A stretch of 64,000 nucleotides of DNA from contig NZ_QCZE01000007.1 in the NCBI RefSeq assembly GCF_003075035.1, positions 1 to 64,000 of the forward strand, read 5' to 3'. The stretch comes from Zobellella maritima. GTDB taxonomy: Bacteria; Pseudomonadota; Gammaproteobacteria; Enterobacterales; Aeromonadaceae. Positions 37,858 to 47,594 of this stretch are shown piece by piece. Under the pieces are notes generated by a model. That model was given only the letters and a program-made list of their open reading frames with translations, was not told the origin of the DNA and made no database searches. The stretch's first letter is position 1. The number at the start of each line of letters is the position of its first letter. Made by a program: the position numbers and the translations under genes.

Positions 37858-38763
37858 ATGACCGCATCCACGCCCGACCGCTATATAGGGCGTTTTGCTC
37901 CCTCTCCTAGCGGTCCCCTCCACTTTGGCTCCCTGGTTGCAGCCCTCGGCAGTTATCTGCAGGCCAAGGCCCACCGGGGGCTATGGCTGCTGCGTATCGA
38001 AGATCTGGACCCGCCGCGAGAGGTAGCGGGAGCTGCCGATGCCATACTGCGCACCCTTGACGACTTCGGCCTCCACTGGGATGGGTCCCCTGTCTATCAA
38101 AGCCACCGCTATCCCTATTACCAGGCGGTTCTGGATGACTGGGCCAGGCGGGGATTGACCTATTGCTGCCACTGCAGCCGCAAATCGATCAGCGAGGCGG
38201 GGGGCTTCTATCCGGGCCATTGCCGAACCCGCCATCGCCCACCCAAGGGCGCCGCGATTCGCCTGAAGATGGACTCCCCCGTCTATGACTTCGATGATCG
38301 GCTGCAGGGGCATATCCAGGTACCCGCACCGCTGGCAGAAGAAGACTTCACCGTTCGCCGCCGGGATGGTTTATATGCCTATAACCTGGCGGTGGTGATC
38401 GACGACCGGGATGCGGGCATCACCGAAGTGGTACGCGGCGCCGATCTGCTGGAGCCCACGGTGCGCCAGATAGCCCTTTATCGGCTATTGCAGGCCCCCG
38501 AACCCGGCTGGGTGCACCTGCCGCTGGCGGTGCACGCCGGCCACAAACTGTCCAAACAGAATCATGCGCCCGGGCTGGATAGCCGCCGTGCGGGAGCCCT
38601 GTTGTGGTTGGCGCTGGATTTTCTTGGCCAGCGGCCGCCGGCCGAGCTCAGGGGGGCCGAACCCGGCGTCCTGCTTGCCTGGGGACAGGCTCACTGGAGT
38701 CTCTCTTCCATCCCGGCCCATGCCAAGATAGAACTGGATCGTGCGGATGTTTCTCATTTTTAA
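37858..38763 (+). CDS. gluQ: Glutamyl-Q tRNA(Asp) synthetase
   Basis: Truncated GluRS paralogue that attaches glutamate to queuosine at position 34 of tRNA-Asp. 301 residues from the ATG at 37858. The catalytic core has the HIGH-type motif SGPLHFGSL near the start, KLSKQN for KMSKS, and a zinc site in YCCHCSRK ... YPGHC. It lacks the anticodon-binding domain, as expected for the family. The ribosome site is weak, so translation may depend on coupling to dksA. Confidence 0.95.
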   Translation: MTASTPDRYIGRFAPSPSGPLHFGSLVAALGSYLQAKAHRGLWLLRIEDLDPPREVAGAADAILRTLDDFGLHWDGSPVYQSHRYPYYQAVLDDWARRGLTYCCHCSRKSISEAGGFYPGHCRTRHRPPKGAAIRLKMDSPVYDFDDRLQGHIQVPAPLAEEDFTVRRRDGLYAYNLAVVIDDRDAGITEVVRGADLLEPTVRQIALYRLLQAPEPGWVHLPLAVHAGHKLSKQNHAPGLDSRRAGALLWLALDFLGQRPPAELRGAEPGVLLAWGQAHWSLSSIPAHAKIELDRADVSHF

Positions 38764-38769
38764 CGCCCT

Positions 38770-38796
38770 GCGCTATCATAGAGCGCCGATTTTTTA
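38770..38796 (+). terminator. Weak terminator-like hairpin behind gluQ
   Basis: GCGCT (38770-38774) and AGCGC (38782-38786) pair around a seven-base loop and are followed by six T. The stem is short, so it may only attenuate transcription into pcnB. Confidence 0.5.
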
Positions 38797-38820
38797 GCTT
38801 AAGGCCTTGCGAGGTGTCCT

Positions 38821-40215
38821 ATTTTTTCCCAGATTGCCAGCTTTTGTAAGAAGCTGCTGACCCGACAAGAGGAGGCGTTGCCTTTGCAACCCGTGGTACT
38901 GACGCGCGCCGAACATAATATTTCGCGCCAACAAATCAGTGAAAACGCCCTCAAGGTACTCTATCGCCTGAACAAGGCCGGTTACGACGCCTATCTGGTG
39001 GGGGGCGGTGTGCGTGACCTGCTGCTGGGCCGGTCGCCCAAGGACTTCGATATCGCCACCAGCGCCACCCCCGAGCAGGTCAAGCACTTATTCAGCAACT
39101 GCCGTCTGGTAGGACGCCGCTTTCGCCTGGCCCACGTGCTGTTCGGCCGGGAGGTGATTGAAGTCGCCACCTTTCGCGGTCATCACCATCAGGTCAATAC
39201 CAATAAGCATATCTCGGCCCAGTCTGCAGAAGGCATGCTGCTGCGCGATAATGTCTACGGCACCATAGAGGAAGATGCCGAACGGCGTGACTTTACCGTC
39301 AATGCCCTCTATTACAACATCGCCGATTTCAGCGTGCTCGGCTTTGCCGGCGGCCTGCAAGACCTTGATGCCCGCAAGCTTGAACTGATCGGCGACCCCG
39401 AGACCCGCTACCGGGAAGACCCGGTGCGGATGATCAGGGCCGTGCGATTCTCCGCCAAGCTCGACCTCACTATCAGCCCGCGCACGGCGGCACCGATCAA
39501 GAGCCTTGCGCCCCTGCTGGCCGATATTCCTCCGGCCCGCCTGTTTGAAGAAACCCTCAAGCTGTTCCTCGCGGGTCAGGGCCTGGAAACCTACAAGCTG
39601 TTGCACCAGTACGGCCTGTTTGCCCCCCTGTTCCCGGAAACCGCCGAAGTCATGGGCCAGGGCAACAACCGTTATGGCCACTTTATCGAACTGGCGTTGG
39701 CCAATACCGACGAGCGTATCGCCCAGGATCTGCGGGTCACGCCCGCATTCCTGTATGCCGCCCTGTTATGGGGCCCGGTCGAGACCAGAACCCAGGAGTT
39801 CGTCAACGACGGTGGTCTGGGTTACTACGATGCCTTCATGCTGGCCTGTGATGACGTCATCGGCCGCCAGGTCAAGACCATCGCCATCCCCAGGCGCTTC
39901 AGCTCCGTGGTACGGGATATCTGGCAATTGCAGGAGCGCCTGCCCAAACGGGCCGGCAAGCGTCCCTACCGTTTGCTGGAACATCCCAAGTTCCGCGCCG
40001 GCTACGATTTCCTGTTGCTGAGGGCCCAACTCGACCCGCGGCTGAGCGAGCTGGCCGAATGGTGGACCGACTTTCAGCAAGCCAACCCGGTCAAACCCCA
40101 GCCACGGCATGCGGATCAGCCCGGTCATCAGCCGGCGTCCGATCATGATGCGGGCAAGCCCAAACCCAAGCGCCGCCGCCCCCGCCGTCATCCGCGCCGG
40201 AGAAAAGAAACATGA
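38821..40215 (+). CDS. pcnB: Poly(A) polymerase I, AUU start codon
   Basis: Adds 3' poly(A) tails that promote RNA decay. Read from ATT at 38821 the protein has 464 residues (E. coli 465). The first residues (M)FSQIASFCKKLLTRQEEA align with E. coli [20 protein letters not shown], and the E. coli gene is known to use AUU. A stop lies in frame at 38800-38802, no ATG, GTG or TTG occurs between it and 38821, and GAGGTG precedes at proper spacing. Downstream TTG codons at 38878/38884 behind AGAGGAGG are the alternative. Catalytic blocks: VGGGVRDLLLG, DFDIAT; the C terminus is strongly basic (RRRPRRHPRRRK). folK overlaps as ATGA. Confidence 0.88.
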   Translation: MFSQIASFCKKLLTRQEEALPLQPVVLTRAEHNISRQQISENALKVLYRLNKAGYDAYLVGGGVRDLLLGRSPKDFDIATSATPEQVKHLFSNCRLVGRRFRLAHVLFGREVIEVATFRGHHHQVNTNKHISAQSAEGMLLRDNVYGTIEEDAERRDFTVNALYYNIADFSVLGFAGGLQDLDARKLELIGDPETRYREDPVRMIRAVRFSAKLDLTISPRTAAPIKSLAPLLADIPPARLFEETLKLFLAGQGLETYKLLHQYGLFAPLFPETAEVMGQGNNRYGHFIELALANTDERIAQDLRVTPAFLYAALLWGPVETRTQEFVNDGGLGYYDAFMLACDDVIGRQVKTIAIPRRFSSVVRDIWQLQERLPKRAGKRPYRLLEHPKFRAGYDFLLLRAQLDPRLSELAEWWTDFQQANPVKPQPRHADQPGHQPASDHDAGKPKPKRRRPRRHPRRRKET

Positions 40216-40700
40216 CCCGGGTGTTCGTGGCCCTGGGTGCCAATCTCGGCGATCCACTGGCCCAGATAAGGGCGGCACAGTCGGCACTGACGTCGCTGGC
40301 CGAACCCGGCACCCTGCACCACTCGCCCCTGTATCAAAGCCGCCCAATGGGGCCGCAGGATCAGCCACCCTATATCAACGGCGTCTCGAGCTTCGACTGC
40401 CGCCTGGCTCCCCACCGGCTGCTTGATGCCCTGCAGGACATTGAGTTGGCATATGGCCGCGAACGCAAGGACGAACGCTGGGGTCCCCGTACCCTGGATC
40501 TGGATATCCTGCTGTACGGCGATCTGGTGCTGACCGACGAGCGCCTGACACTGCCTCATTACGGCATGAAAAGCCGGGAGTTCGTGCTCTATCCCCTGGC
40601 CGATCTGGCCCCGGATTTGGTACTGCCCTGCGGGACCGCCCTGAGCCAATTATTAGTGACTTGCCCAGCCAATGGTATGACCCGCCTGCCAGGGCAGTAA
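40212..40700 (+). CDS. folK: 2-amino-4-hydroxy-6-hydroxymethyldihydropteridine pyrophosphokinase
   Basis: Transfers pyrophosphate from ATP to the pterin in folate synthesis. 162 residues with FVALGANLGDP at the start and the DLDILLYGD and RFVLYPLADLAP-type (REFVLYPLADLAP) blocks. The ATG overlaps the pcnB stop (ATGA), with GGAG in the pcnB tail. Same position as in E. coli; panB follows after 12 bases. Confidence 0.96.
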   Translation: MTRVFVALGANLGDPLAQIRAAQSALTSLAEPGTLHHSPLYQSRPMGPQDQPPYINGVSSFDCRLAPHRLLDALQDIELAYGRERKDERWGPRTLDLDILLYGDLVLTDERLTLPHYGMKSREFVLYPLADLAPDLVLPCGTALSQLLVTCPANGMTRLPGQ

Positions 40701-40712
40701 CAGGAACGCAAG

Positions 40713-41507
40713 ATGAGCAAGATAACCACAGCCCGGCTGCTGGACATGAAACAGGCCGGGCAGAAAATCGCCATGATCACCGCCTATGATGCAACCTTTG
40801 CCAGGTTATTCGAGCAGGCCGGCGCCCATGCCATCCTGATCGGCGACTCCCTCGGCATGGTGTTGCAGGGCGAAGACAGCACCCTCAAGGTAACGCTCGA
40901 AGACATGGCCTACCATACGCGCTGTGTTGCCAATGGTGTTGAAAAGACATTTATCGTCGCTGATATGCCGTTTATGAGCTATAGCACCCCGGAGCAGGCC
41001 TGCGCCGGTGCGGCCACCCTGATGCGCGCCGGCGCCCAGATGGTCAAGCTCGAAGGCGGAGAATGGCTGGCTGACACCGTCACCCAGCTGACCCGGCAGG
41101 GCATTCCCGTCTGCGGCCATCTGGGCCTGACGCCCCAGTCGGTGCACGTGTTCGGCGGCTTCAAGCTGCAGGGACGCAAGACGGAACAAGCCGAGCAGAT
41201 CAAGCAACAAGCCCTGGCTCTGGAAGCGGCCGGCATCCAGCTGCTGGTGCTGGAATGCGTGCCAAGCGCTCTCGCCGCCGAGGTCAGCCGGCTGTTGCAT
41301 ATTCCGGTAATCGGCATCGGCGCCGGCCCCGCTACCGACGGCCAGGTACTGGTGATGCAGGATGCTCTCGGACTCACCTCCGGCTATGTGCCAAAATTCA
41401 CCAAAAACTTTCTGGCCGAGGGCGGCAATGTCAAGGCGGCGATTGAAACCTACGTGGCCGAGGTGGCCGACGGCCGTTTTCCGGGCCCCGAGCACAGCTT
41501 TAGTTAA
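40713..41507 (+). CDS. panB: 3-methyl-2-oxobutanoate hydroxymethyltransferase
   Basis: First committed step to pantoate, moving a hydroxymethyl group from methylene-tetrahydrofolate to ketoisovalerate. 264 residues. Metal and substrate blocks [25 protein letters not shown] and [17 protein letters not shown] are intact, as is [21 protein letters not shown]. Nine bases separate it from panC; pan genes and folK share a transcript. Confidence 0.97.
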   Translation: MSKITTARLLDMKQAGQKIAMITAYDATFARLFEQAGAHAILIGDSLGMVLQGEDSTLKVTLEDMAYHTRCVANGVEKTFIVADMPFMSYSTPEQACAGAATLMRAGAQMVKLEGGEWLADTVTQLTRQGIPVCGHLGLTPQSVHVFGGFKLQGRKTEQAEQIKQQALALEAAGIQLLVLECVPSALAAEVSRLLHIPVIGIGAGPATDGQVLVMQDALGLTSGYVPKFTKNFLAEGGNVKAAIETYVAEVADGRFPGPEHSFS

Positions 41508-41516
41508 GGAGCCAAG

Positions 41517-42362
41517 ATGCAGCTGGTCAGCACCCTCAACGAGTTAAGACAAACCATCGGCCAATACCGCCGCAGCGGTGAACGCATCGGCTTTGTGCCT
41601 ACCATGGGCAATCTGCACCAGGGACATATCGAGCTGGTCAATCAGGCGCGCGCCCGCTGCGAGCGGGTGGTGGTCAGTATTTTTGTCAATCCGCTGCAGT
41701 TTGATCGGGCCGCCGATCTGGCCGCCTACCCCCGTACCCTGGAGCAGGATTGTCAGCGGCTTGTCGGGCTGGCAGACCTGGTGTTCACCCCGACTCCCGA
41801 ACTCATGTACCCCCGGGGCCAGGCACAGCAGACAACCGTGGATGTTCCCGGTATTGCCGATGTGCTGGAAGGCGCATTGCGTCCCGGGCATTTCAGGGGC
41901 GTGGCGACCGTGGTCTGCAAGCTGTTCAACCTGGTACAGCCGGATCTGGCCTGTTTTGGCGAAAAAGACTACCAGCAGCTGGCCTTGATCCGTAAAATGA
42001 CCGCAGATCTGAATCTGCCGCTGGAGATCCTCGGGGTCCCCACGGTCAGGGCCGAAGATGGCCTGGCCCTGAGTTCGCGTAACGGTTACCTGAGCGAGCA
42101 GGAGCGGAGCCAGGCGCCCGAGCTGGCCGCCACCATGGGTCGGCTGGCTGAGCGGATTCGGTCAGGCGAACGGGATTTTCCGTCCCTGATAGCGACCGCC
42201 AGCCAACATTTGGATCAGTCGGGTTTTCGCACCGACGGCATAGACATCGTCGACGCGGATACCCTGAACCCCATCACGGAGCAAAGCCGGGCCGTGGTGA
42301 TTTTGATGGCCGCCTATCTGGGCAAGGCCAGACTGATAGATAATCAGGTAGTGCCCCTATAA
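41517..42362 (+). CDS. panC: Pantoate--beta-alanine ligase
   Basis: ATP-dependent joining of pantoate and beta-alanine. 281 residues. The nucleotidyl-transferase motif [10 protein letters not shown] (HIGH-like HQGH), FGEKDYQQL and [10 protein letters not shown] are present. AAGGAGCC precedes the ATG. It lies between panB and panD, which supply its two substrates. Confidence 0.97.
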   Translation: MQLVSTLNELRQTIGQYRRSGERIGFVPTMGNLHQGHIELVNQARARCERVVVSIFVNPLQFDRAADLAAYPRTLEQDCQRLVGLADLVFTPTPELMYPRGQAQQTTVDVPGIADVLEGALRPGHFRGVATVVCKLFNLVQPDLACFGEKDYQQLALIRKMTADLNLPLEILGVPTVRAEDGLALSSRNGYLSEQERSQAPELAATMGRLAERIRSGERDFPSLIATASQHLDQSGFRTDGIDIVDADTLNPITEQSRAVVILMAAYLGKARLIDNQVVPL

Positions 42363-42388
42363 GGGCTTTTGCAATACGGAGAAGTAAG

Positions 42389-42775
42389 ATGGATATGCAA
42401 CGCATTATGCTCAGGGGCAAGCTGCATCAGGCCCGCGTAACTCACGCAGAACTGAACTACGAAGGCTCATGCGCCATCGATCAGGATCTGCTGGACGCGG
42501 CCAACATCAAGGAATACGAGCAGATCGACATCTATAACATCGAGAACGGCGAACGTTTCCATACCTACGCCATCGTCGGTGAGCGGGGCTCCAAGATGAT
42601 CTCCTTGAATGGCGCCGCCGCCCGCAAGGCCGCCGTCGGCGATCGCATCATCATCTGCGCCTACGCTCCCATGACAGAGCAGCAGATTGAAGGCTACAAG
42701 CCGAGCCTGGTGTACCTGGACGCGGACAACAACATAGTGCGCACCAGCAAGGATATCCCCCTGCAGCTGGCTTGA
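42389..42775 (+). CDS. panD: Aspartate 1-decarboxylase (pyruvoyl)
   Basis: Makes beta-alanine from aspartate. 128 residues as written from the ATG at 42389, which has GGAG seven bases before it. A second ATG at 42395 would give 126 residues and place the self-cleavage site between Gly24 and Ser25 (YEG-SCAID), exactly as in E. coli. Cleavage turns the serine into the pyruvoyl cofactor. The family requires maturation factor PanZ in some enterics; none is seen here. Terminator follows. Confidence 0.96.
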   Translation: MDMQRIMLRGKLHQARVTHAELNYEGSCAIDQDLLDAANIKEYEQIDIYNIENGERFHTYAIVGERGSKMISLNGAAARKAAVGDRIIICAYAPMTEQQIEGYKPSLVYLDADNNIVRTSKDIPLQLA

Positions 42776-42800
42776 CCCCCGAGCAGCCGCACTGAACAGT

Positions 42801-42828
42801 AAAAAGGCAGCCGGTTGGCTGCCTTTTT
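42801..42828. terminator. Bidirectional terminator between panD and yadH
   Basis: AAAAAGGCAGCC (42801-42812), loop GGTT, GGCTGCCTTTTT (42817-42828). A runs on one side and T runs on the other let it serve both convergent transcripts. Confidence 0.93.
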
Positions 42829-42830
42829 AC

Positions 42831-43604
42831 TTAGTGGCGCAATCCCCAGCCGGTATGGATCAGGTACCAGGCAGCACCGTAAAACAGGGCGATAAAGCCG
42901 ATGATGATACCGTAGGCGACGGTCAGGGGGACGTCGCTGATACCCAGGAAACCGTAGCGGAAGGCATTCACCATGTAGAGCACCGGATTGGCATGGGATA
43001 CCGTCTGCCAGAATCCGGGTAACAGGTTGATGGAGTAGAAGACCCCGCCCAGATAGGTCAGCGGCGTCAGCACAAAGGTGGGGATGATGCTGATATCGTC
43101 GAAGGTACGGGCAAAAATGGCATTGAGCAGCCCGGCCAGCGAAAACAACACTGCGGTCAGAAAAACGGTGAACACCACGCTGAACAGGTGGCTGATCTGC
43201 AGATCCACAAAAAACAGCGATACCAGGCTGACGATCAACCCCACCAGCAGACCCCGCACCACACCGCCGCCCACATAGCCGGCAATGATCACATAGGTGG
43301 GCACGGGGGCCACCAGCAGCTCTTCCACATTGCGCTGAAACTTGCTGCTGAAGAAGGAAGAGGCCACATTGGAGTAGGAATTGGTGATCACCGACATCAT
43401 GATCAGGCCGGGCACGATAAAGGCCATATAGGAATAACCGCCCATCTCGCCGATCCGTGAACCTATCAGACTGCCGAAGATCACAAAATACAGGGTCATG
43501 GTGATCGCGGGTGGCACCAGGGTCTGCACCCAAATACGGGTAAAGCGCACAATTTCCCGGTGCAGTATGCTGTTGAAGGCGATGTAATAACGTTGCGCAC
43601 TCAT
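42831..43604 (-). CDS. yadH: ABC-2 type transporter permease YadH
   Basis: Inner-membrane ABC-2 permease, 257 residues with six hydrophobic segments; family block PGLIMMSVITNSYSNVASSFFSSKFQRNVEELLVAPV. Partner of the YadG ATPase; start overlaps the yadG stop as ATGA. Natural substrate is not established. Same pair and position near hpt and panD as in E. coli. Confidence 0.94.
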   Translation of the reverse strand: MSAQRYYIAFNSILHREIVRFTRIWVQTLVPPAITMTLYFVIFGSLIGSRIGEMGGYSYMAFIVPGLIMMSVITNSYSNVASSFFSSKFQRNVEELLVAPVPTYVIIAGYVGGGVVRGLLVGLIVSLVSLFFVDLQISHLFSVVFTVFLTAVLFSLAGLLNAIFARTFDDISIIPTFVLTPLTYLGGVFYSINLLPGFWQTVSHANPVLYMVNAFRYGFLGISDVPLTVAYGIIIGFIALFYGAAWYLIHTGWGLRH

Positions 43605-44524
43605 GCTGTCGCTCTCCCCTGTTCCACCAGTGTAACGAATAACTCTTCGAGGCGATTGGCCTTGTTACGCATGCTCAGTACCCGAATCCCCTGATCGTTG
43701 AGCTGGGCAAAGACACCGTTCAGCCCCTGCTCTTTCTTCACCTCGACCTCCAGGGTATGGCCATCCAATAGCTGCCAGTTAAAGCCGGACAGGAAGGGTT
43801 CGCGGCTATCGGTTGCCAAGTCCAGGATAAAGGTTTCCACATTCAGCTTGCCGAGCAGGCCTTTCATGCTGGTATTTTCCACCAAACGCCCCTTGTCGAT
43901 GATACCGATATTGCGACACAGCATCTCGGCCTCCTCAAGGTAGTGGGTGGTCAAGATAATGGTGATACCCTGCTCGTTGATCTCCTTGAGAAAATCCCAC
44001 ATGGCCCGGCGGATTTCGATATCCACCCCGGCGGTAGGTTCATCCAGGATCAGCAGCCTGGGCTCGTGCATCAGCGCCCGGGCGATCATCAGCCGGCGCT
44101 TCATACCGCCGGACAGGGTGCGGGCGGGCATATCCCGCTTTTCCCACAAATCCAGCTGCTTCAGGTAGCGCTCGGCACGGACCTTGGCCTCTTTACGCTC
44201 GACCCCATACAGGCCGGCCTGATTAATCACAATCTGGCCCACTTTTTCAAACTGGTTGAAATTGAACTCCTGGGGGACCAGGCCGATCTGGGTCTTCGCC
44301 TGTTCCAGCTGGGTATCGATATCGAAGCCGAATACCCTTACCTTGCCGGCCGTTTTGTTCACCAGGGAGGAAATAATCCCTATGGTGGTGGATTTCCCCG
44401 CCCCGTTGGGACCGAGCAGGGCATAGAAATCACCTTGATTGACTGCCAGATCTATCCCTTTCAAAGCTTCTACACCGCCGGCGTAGGTCTTGCGCAGGCC
44501 ATCGATCTCCAGTGCTTTGGTCAT
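43601..44524 (-). CDS. yadG: ABC transporter ATP-binding protein YadG
   Basis: 307-residue exporter-type ATPase from the ATG at 44524 (GGAG upstream). Walker A GPNGAGKST near 40, signature LSGGMKRRLMIARAL, Walker B LLILDEPTAGVD, and the conserved end LSMRNKANRLEELFV. In-frame sequence further upstream is not family-like. Works with YadH. Confidence 0.95.
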   Translation of the reverse strand: MTKALEIDGLRKTYAGGVEALKGIDLAVNQGDFYALLGPNGAGKSTTIGIISSLVNKTAGKVRVFGFDIDTQLEQAKTQIGLVPQEFNFNQFEKVGQIVINQAGLYGVERKEAKVRAERYLKQLDLWEKRDMPARTLSGGMKRRLMIARALMHEPRLLILDEPTAGVDIEIRRAMWDFLKEINEQGITIILTTHYLEEAEMLCRNIGIIDKGRLVENTSMKGLLGKLNVETFILDLATDSREPFLSGFNWQLLDGHTLEVEVKKEQGLNGVFAQLNDQGIRVLSMRNKANRLEELFVTLVEQGRATA

Positions 44525-44539
44525 GATTGGCTCCATGAA

Positions 44540-44572
44540 ATAAAAACAAATGCCCAGGGGAATGCCCGGGCA
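44540..44572 (-). terminator. Probable terminator behind hpt
   Basis: Read leftwards, TGCCC-GGG and CCC-TGGGCA arms (44551-44572) form a hairpin with a one-base bulge, followed by TTTGTTTTTATTT. It separates hpt from yadG. Confidence 0.6.
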
Positions 44573-44629
44573 CAAGACAGGGGTCCGGATGCAAGGCATC
44601 GGATTCATTCATATTAATAGGGAGCGCGC

Positions 44630-45160
44630 TTACTCCAGGGGGATCACCTTGCCGATATAGGGCAGGTTGCGATAGCGCTGGGCGTAATCTATGCCGTAAC
44701 CCACCACGAATTCGTCGGGTATGGTGAAACCGACCCAGTCGACCGGTACCTCGGCTTCCCGTCGCTCCGGCTTGTCGAGCAAGGTACAGATGGTCAGCGA
44801 GGCCGGGCCGCGCAAAGACAGGATTTCCTTTACCTTGCTGAGGGTATTGCCGGTATCAATGATGTCTTCCACGATCAACACATGCTTGCCCTGAATATCA
44901 TCATCCAGGTCTTTGAGGATACGCACGTCCCGGTTGCTCTCCATGCTGCTGCCGTAGCTGGAGGCGGTCATGAAATCGAGCCGTACCGGCACGGTGAGCT
45001 GGCGGCACAGATCGGCCATAAAGATGCAGGAGCCCCGCAGCAGGCCCACCATGACCACTTCGTCGACGCCCTGATAGTGGGTGTTAATCTGTTCGCCCAG
45101 GGCCTGAGTTCTGGCATTGACCTCATCGGTGCCGATCAGCACATCCACTCGGTGTTTCAT
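44630..45160 (-). CDS. hpt: Hypoxanthine phosphoribosyltransferase
   Basis: Purine salvage, converting hypoxanthine and PRPP to IMP. 176 residues. PRPP-binding loop [14 protein letters not shown] and flexible loop TASSYGSS are intact, as is [17 protein letters not shown]. It is separated from ubiX by a repeat-bearing spacer and from yadG by a terminator, so it is probably monocistronic. Confidence 0.96.
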   Translation of the reverse strand: MKHRVDVLIGTDEVNARTQALGEQINTHYQGVDEVVMVGLLRGSCIFMADLCRQLTVPVRLDFMTASSYGSSMESNRDVRILKDLDDDIQGKHVLIVEDIIDTGNTLSKVKEILSLRGPASLTICTLLDKPERREAEVPVDWVGFTIPDEFVVGYGIDYAQRYRNLPYIGKVIPLE

Positions 45161-45278
45161 TATTACTGCTCCGTTCGGGTAAATAACACCCGGCTGTGAT
45201 TAAAGCGGTATTTTAGCGGAATTCCCCCATCTGTGCACAAACGCGGATGCACCATGCGAAGCGGCAGCGAGGTTGCGC

Positions 45279-45368
45279 TCCGCCGACACGCTTCAAGCCC
45301 CTCCATGGGGCGCTGGGCACTATAGGTGTTCACGGCGTGCCGAAGAAGCTGTGCGCTTTGCCTGACGA
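45279..45368 (+). repeat. Dispersed intergenic repeat, copy B
   Basis: Short copy of the repeat seen at 24131-24383. It contains hairpin GCCCC-TCCAT-GGGGC (45297-45311) within the block CGCCGACACGCTTCAAGC, and the block GCGTGCCGAAGAAGC (from 45335). It fills most of the spacer between hpt and ubiX (45161-45403), which holds no gene. Confidence 0.75.
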
Positions 45369-45403
45369 AAATGCGCGGGACTGGAATCAGCAAGAACTTG
45401 TGA

Positions 45404-46048
45404 CTAAGAGTCCGGCTTCAAGCTTTGGTTTTTCTGGCCATAACCCCAGCGTACCACCAGATCCTGATCCAGACCCAGATGATCCAGGATCCGCGCCACC
45501 ATGAAATCCACCAGATCCTCGATGCCCTCTGGCTGGTGATAAAAGCCCGGGGCCGCCGGCATAATGGTCACCCCCATGCGAGCCAGTTTTAGCAGATTTT
45601 CCAGGTGGATCTCGGATAGCGGCGATTCCCGGGGCACCAGGATCAGCTGACCTTTTTCCTTGATCACCACGTCGGCGGCGCGCTCGATCAGGTTCTCGGA
45701 GGCGCCGCTGGCAATGGAGGCCACCGTGCCCATGGAACAGGGACAGATCACCATGCGCCGGGGGGCGCCCGAGCCCGAGGCCACCGGCGAGAACCATTCC
45801 TCCTTGCCATAGGCCCGTACCTGGCCAGGTGCGGCGCCGTAGCGTTCACACAAATAAGCGGACAGCTGCTCCGGCTTGGCCGGCCATTGCTCTCCCTGCT
45901 CGGTCGCCAGGACCACACGAGCGGCACTGGATACCAGCAGGTGCACCTGCATGCCGGCCGCCAACAGCTGGCGCAGCAGGGCCAGGGCATAGGGGGCGCC
46001 GGACGCACCGCTCAGCGCCAGGGTAATTTGCTGTTCACGCGGGTACAT
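45404..46048 (-). CDS. ubiX: Flavin prenyltransferase UbiX
   Basis: Prenylates FMN to make the cofactor for the decarboxylase UbiD in ubiquinone synthesis. 214 residues. Flavin-binding block [46 protein letters not shown] and [18 protein letters not shown] are clear. Start overlaps the mpl stop by 14 bases. ubiD is not in the window. Confidence 0.95.
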   Translation of the reverse strand: MYPREQQITLALSGASGAPYALALLRQLLAAGMQVHLLVSSAARVVLATEQGEQWPAKPEQLSAYLCERYGAAPGQVRAYGKEEWFSPVASGSGAPRRMVICPCSMGTVASIASGASENLIERAADVVIKEKGQLILVPRESPLSEIHLENLLKLARMGVTIMPAAPGFYHQPEGIEDLVDFMVARILDHLGLDQDLVVRWGYGQKNQSLKPDS

Positions 46049-47399
46049 GGTTTGCCCTCAATGCCTGCAACAGGCGTTCGTGGATGCCGCCAAAACCGCC
46101 ATTGCTCATGATCAGTATCTGGTCTCCGGCCCGTGCCGCATCGACCAGCACGGCGATCAGCTCATCCAGCTGCCGGAACATTCGGCCCTCGGGGCAGGCC
46201 GCCGCCGCCGCCGCCAGATCCCATCCCAGCCCGGGCGGCTGGAACAGATAGGTCTGATCCGCCTGGGCCAGGGAGTCCACCAGCTCCTGCTGGTGTATTC
46301 CCAGTTTCATGGTGTTGGATCTGGGCTCCAGCACGGCCAGGATGCGGCCGTTGGCCATACTGGCTTTCAGCCCGGCCAGGGTGGTGGCGATGGCGGTCGG
46401 ATGATGGGCGAAGTCGTCCCATAGCCGAATGCCGGCCACCTCGCCTTTTAGCTCCATGCGCCGCTTCGGTGAGCGGAACAGGTTGAGGGCGGCGATGGCC
46501 TCAGCCACCGGCACCCCCGCATGACGCGCTGCCGCCAGCGCCATCAGGCCGTTATGGACATTGTGCAGGCCGATACAGGACCAGTTCACCTCGCCAATTC
46601 GGTTGCCGTCCAGCCAGACCGCAAAGCGGCTGCCATCCTGCCCCAACAGCTCGGCCTGCCACTTGCCATCGGCTCCCACATATTCCAGTTCACTCCAGCA
46701 CCCCATGGATTTTACCGTTTCCAGGGACTCGGTGTGAGTGGGCAGCAGAATACGGCCATGGCCCGGCACCATCCGCACCAGGTGATGGAATTGCCGCTGT
46801 ATCGCCGCCAGGTCTGAGAAAATATCCGCATGATCAAACTCAAGATTGTTGAGGATCAGGGTGCTGGGCCGGTAGTGGACAAACTTGGAGCGCTTGTCGA
46901 AAAAGGCGCTGTCGTATTCGTCGGCCTCAATCACGAAGAAAGGCGCATCACCCAGGCGGGCGGACACCTCGAAGTTGCCGGGCACGCCGCCGATCAGGAA
47001 ACCAGGCCTGAGACCGCAATCTTCGAGGATCCAGGCCAGCATGCTGGCGGTGCTGGTCTTGCCGTGGGTACCGGCTACCGCCAGCACCCAGCGATCCTGC
47101 AACACATGTTCCAGCAGCCACTGGGGCCCCGAGGTATATGGGATGCGGCGATTGAGCATCGCCTCTACACAGGGGTTGCCCCGGCTCATGGCATTACCGA
47201 CCACCACCAGATCCGGCATCGGCTCGAGCTGGTCCGGATCATACCCCTCGATAAGCTCGATACCCTGCTGCTGCAGCTGTGTGCTCATCGGCGGATAGAC
47301 ATTGGCGTCACTGCCGGTAACCCGATAGCCCAATTGTTTCGCCAGTACCGCCAGGCCGCCCATGAAGGTGCCGCAGATGCCCAGTATATGAATATGCAT
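46035..47399 (-). CDS. mpl: UDP-N-acetylmuramate:L-alanyl-gamma-D-glutamyl-meso-diaminopimelate ligase
   Basis: Murein-tripeptide recycling ligase. 454 residues from the ATG at 47399 (AAGGGCACTC upstream). N-terminal [16 protein letters not shown] binds UDP-sugar, [12 protein letters not shown] is the ATP loop, and [11 protein letters not shown] and [10 protein letters not shown] are ligase blocks. A longer in-frame reading begins at 47429 but lacks similarity. ubiX overlaps its end. Confidence 0.95.
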   Translation of the reverse strand: MHIHILGICGTFMGGLAVLAKQLGYRVTGSDANVYPPMSTQLQQQGIELIEGYDPDQLEPMPDLVVVGNAMSRGNPCVEAMLNRRIPYTSGPQWLLEHVLQDRWVLAVAGTHGKTSTASMLAWILEDCGLRPGFLIGGVPGNFEVSARLGDAPFFVIEADEYDSAFFDKRSKFVHYRPSTLILNNLEFDHADIFSDLAAIQRQFHHLVRMVPGHGRILLPTHTESLETVKSMGCWSELEYVGADGKWQAELLGQDGSRFAVWLDGNRIGEVNWSCIGLHNVHNGLMALAAARHAGVPVAEAIAALNLFRSPKRRMELKGEVAGIRLWDDFAHHPTAIATTLAGLKASMANGRILAVLEPRSNTMKLGIHQQELVDSLAQADQTYLFQPPGLGWDLAAAAAACPEGRMFRQLDELIAVLVDAARAGDQILIMSNGGFGGIHERLLQALRANHVPA

Positions 47400-47594
47400 A
47401 GAGTGCCCTTGATGCTGTATTGCGCACATTCTAACAATCCCTCACCACTTTGGGCAGCCGTCTGGCGATCTGTGCGACAGCGGTTATAATGTGGCGCCTA
47501 TGTAACCGTTACCCATTCGTATAACAGATGCCGTCCGGTAACGGTGATAAACTCGGCCATTGAGCCAATCACGGACAACACTGAAGGAAACGTC

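Noticed and set aside
38878-38886. TTG codons as the pcnB start
   Set aside because: The first TTG is too close to AGAGGAGG, and the 19 residues lost by starting here align well with the E. coli N terminus.
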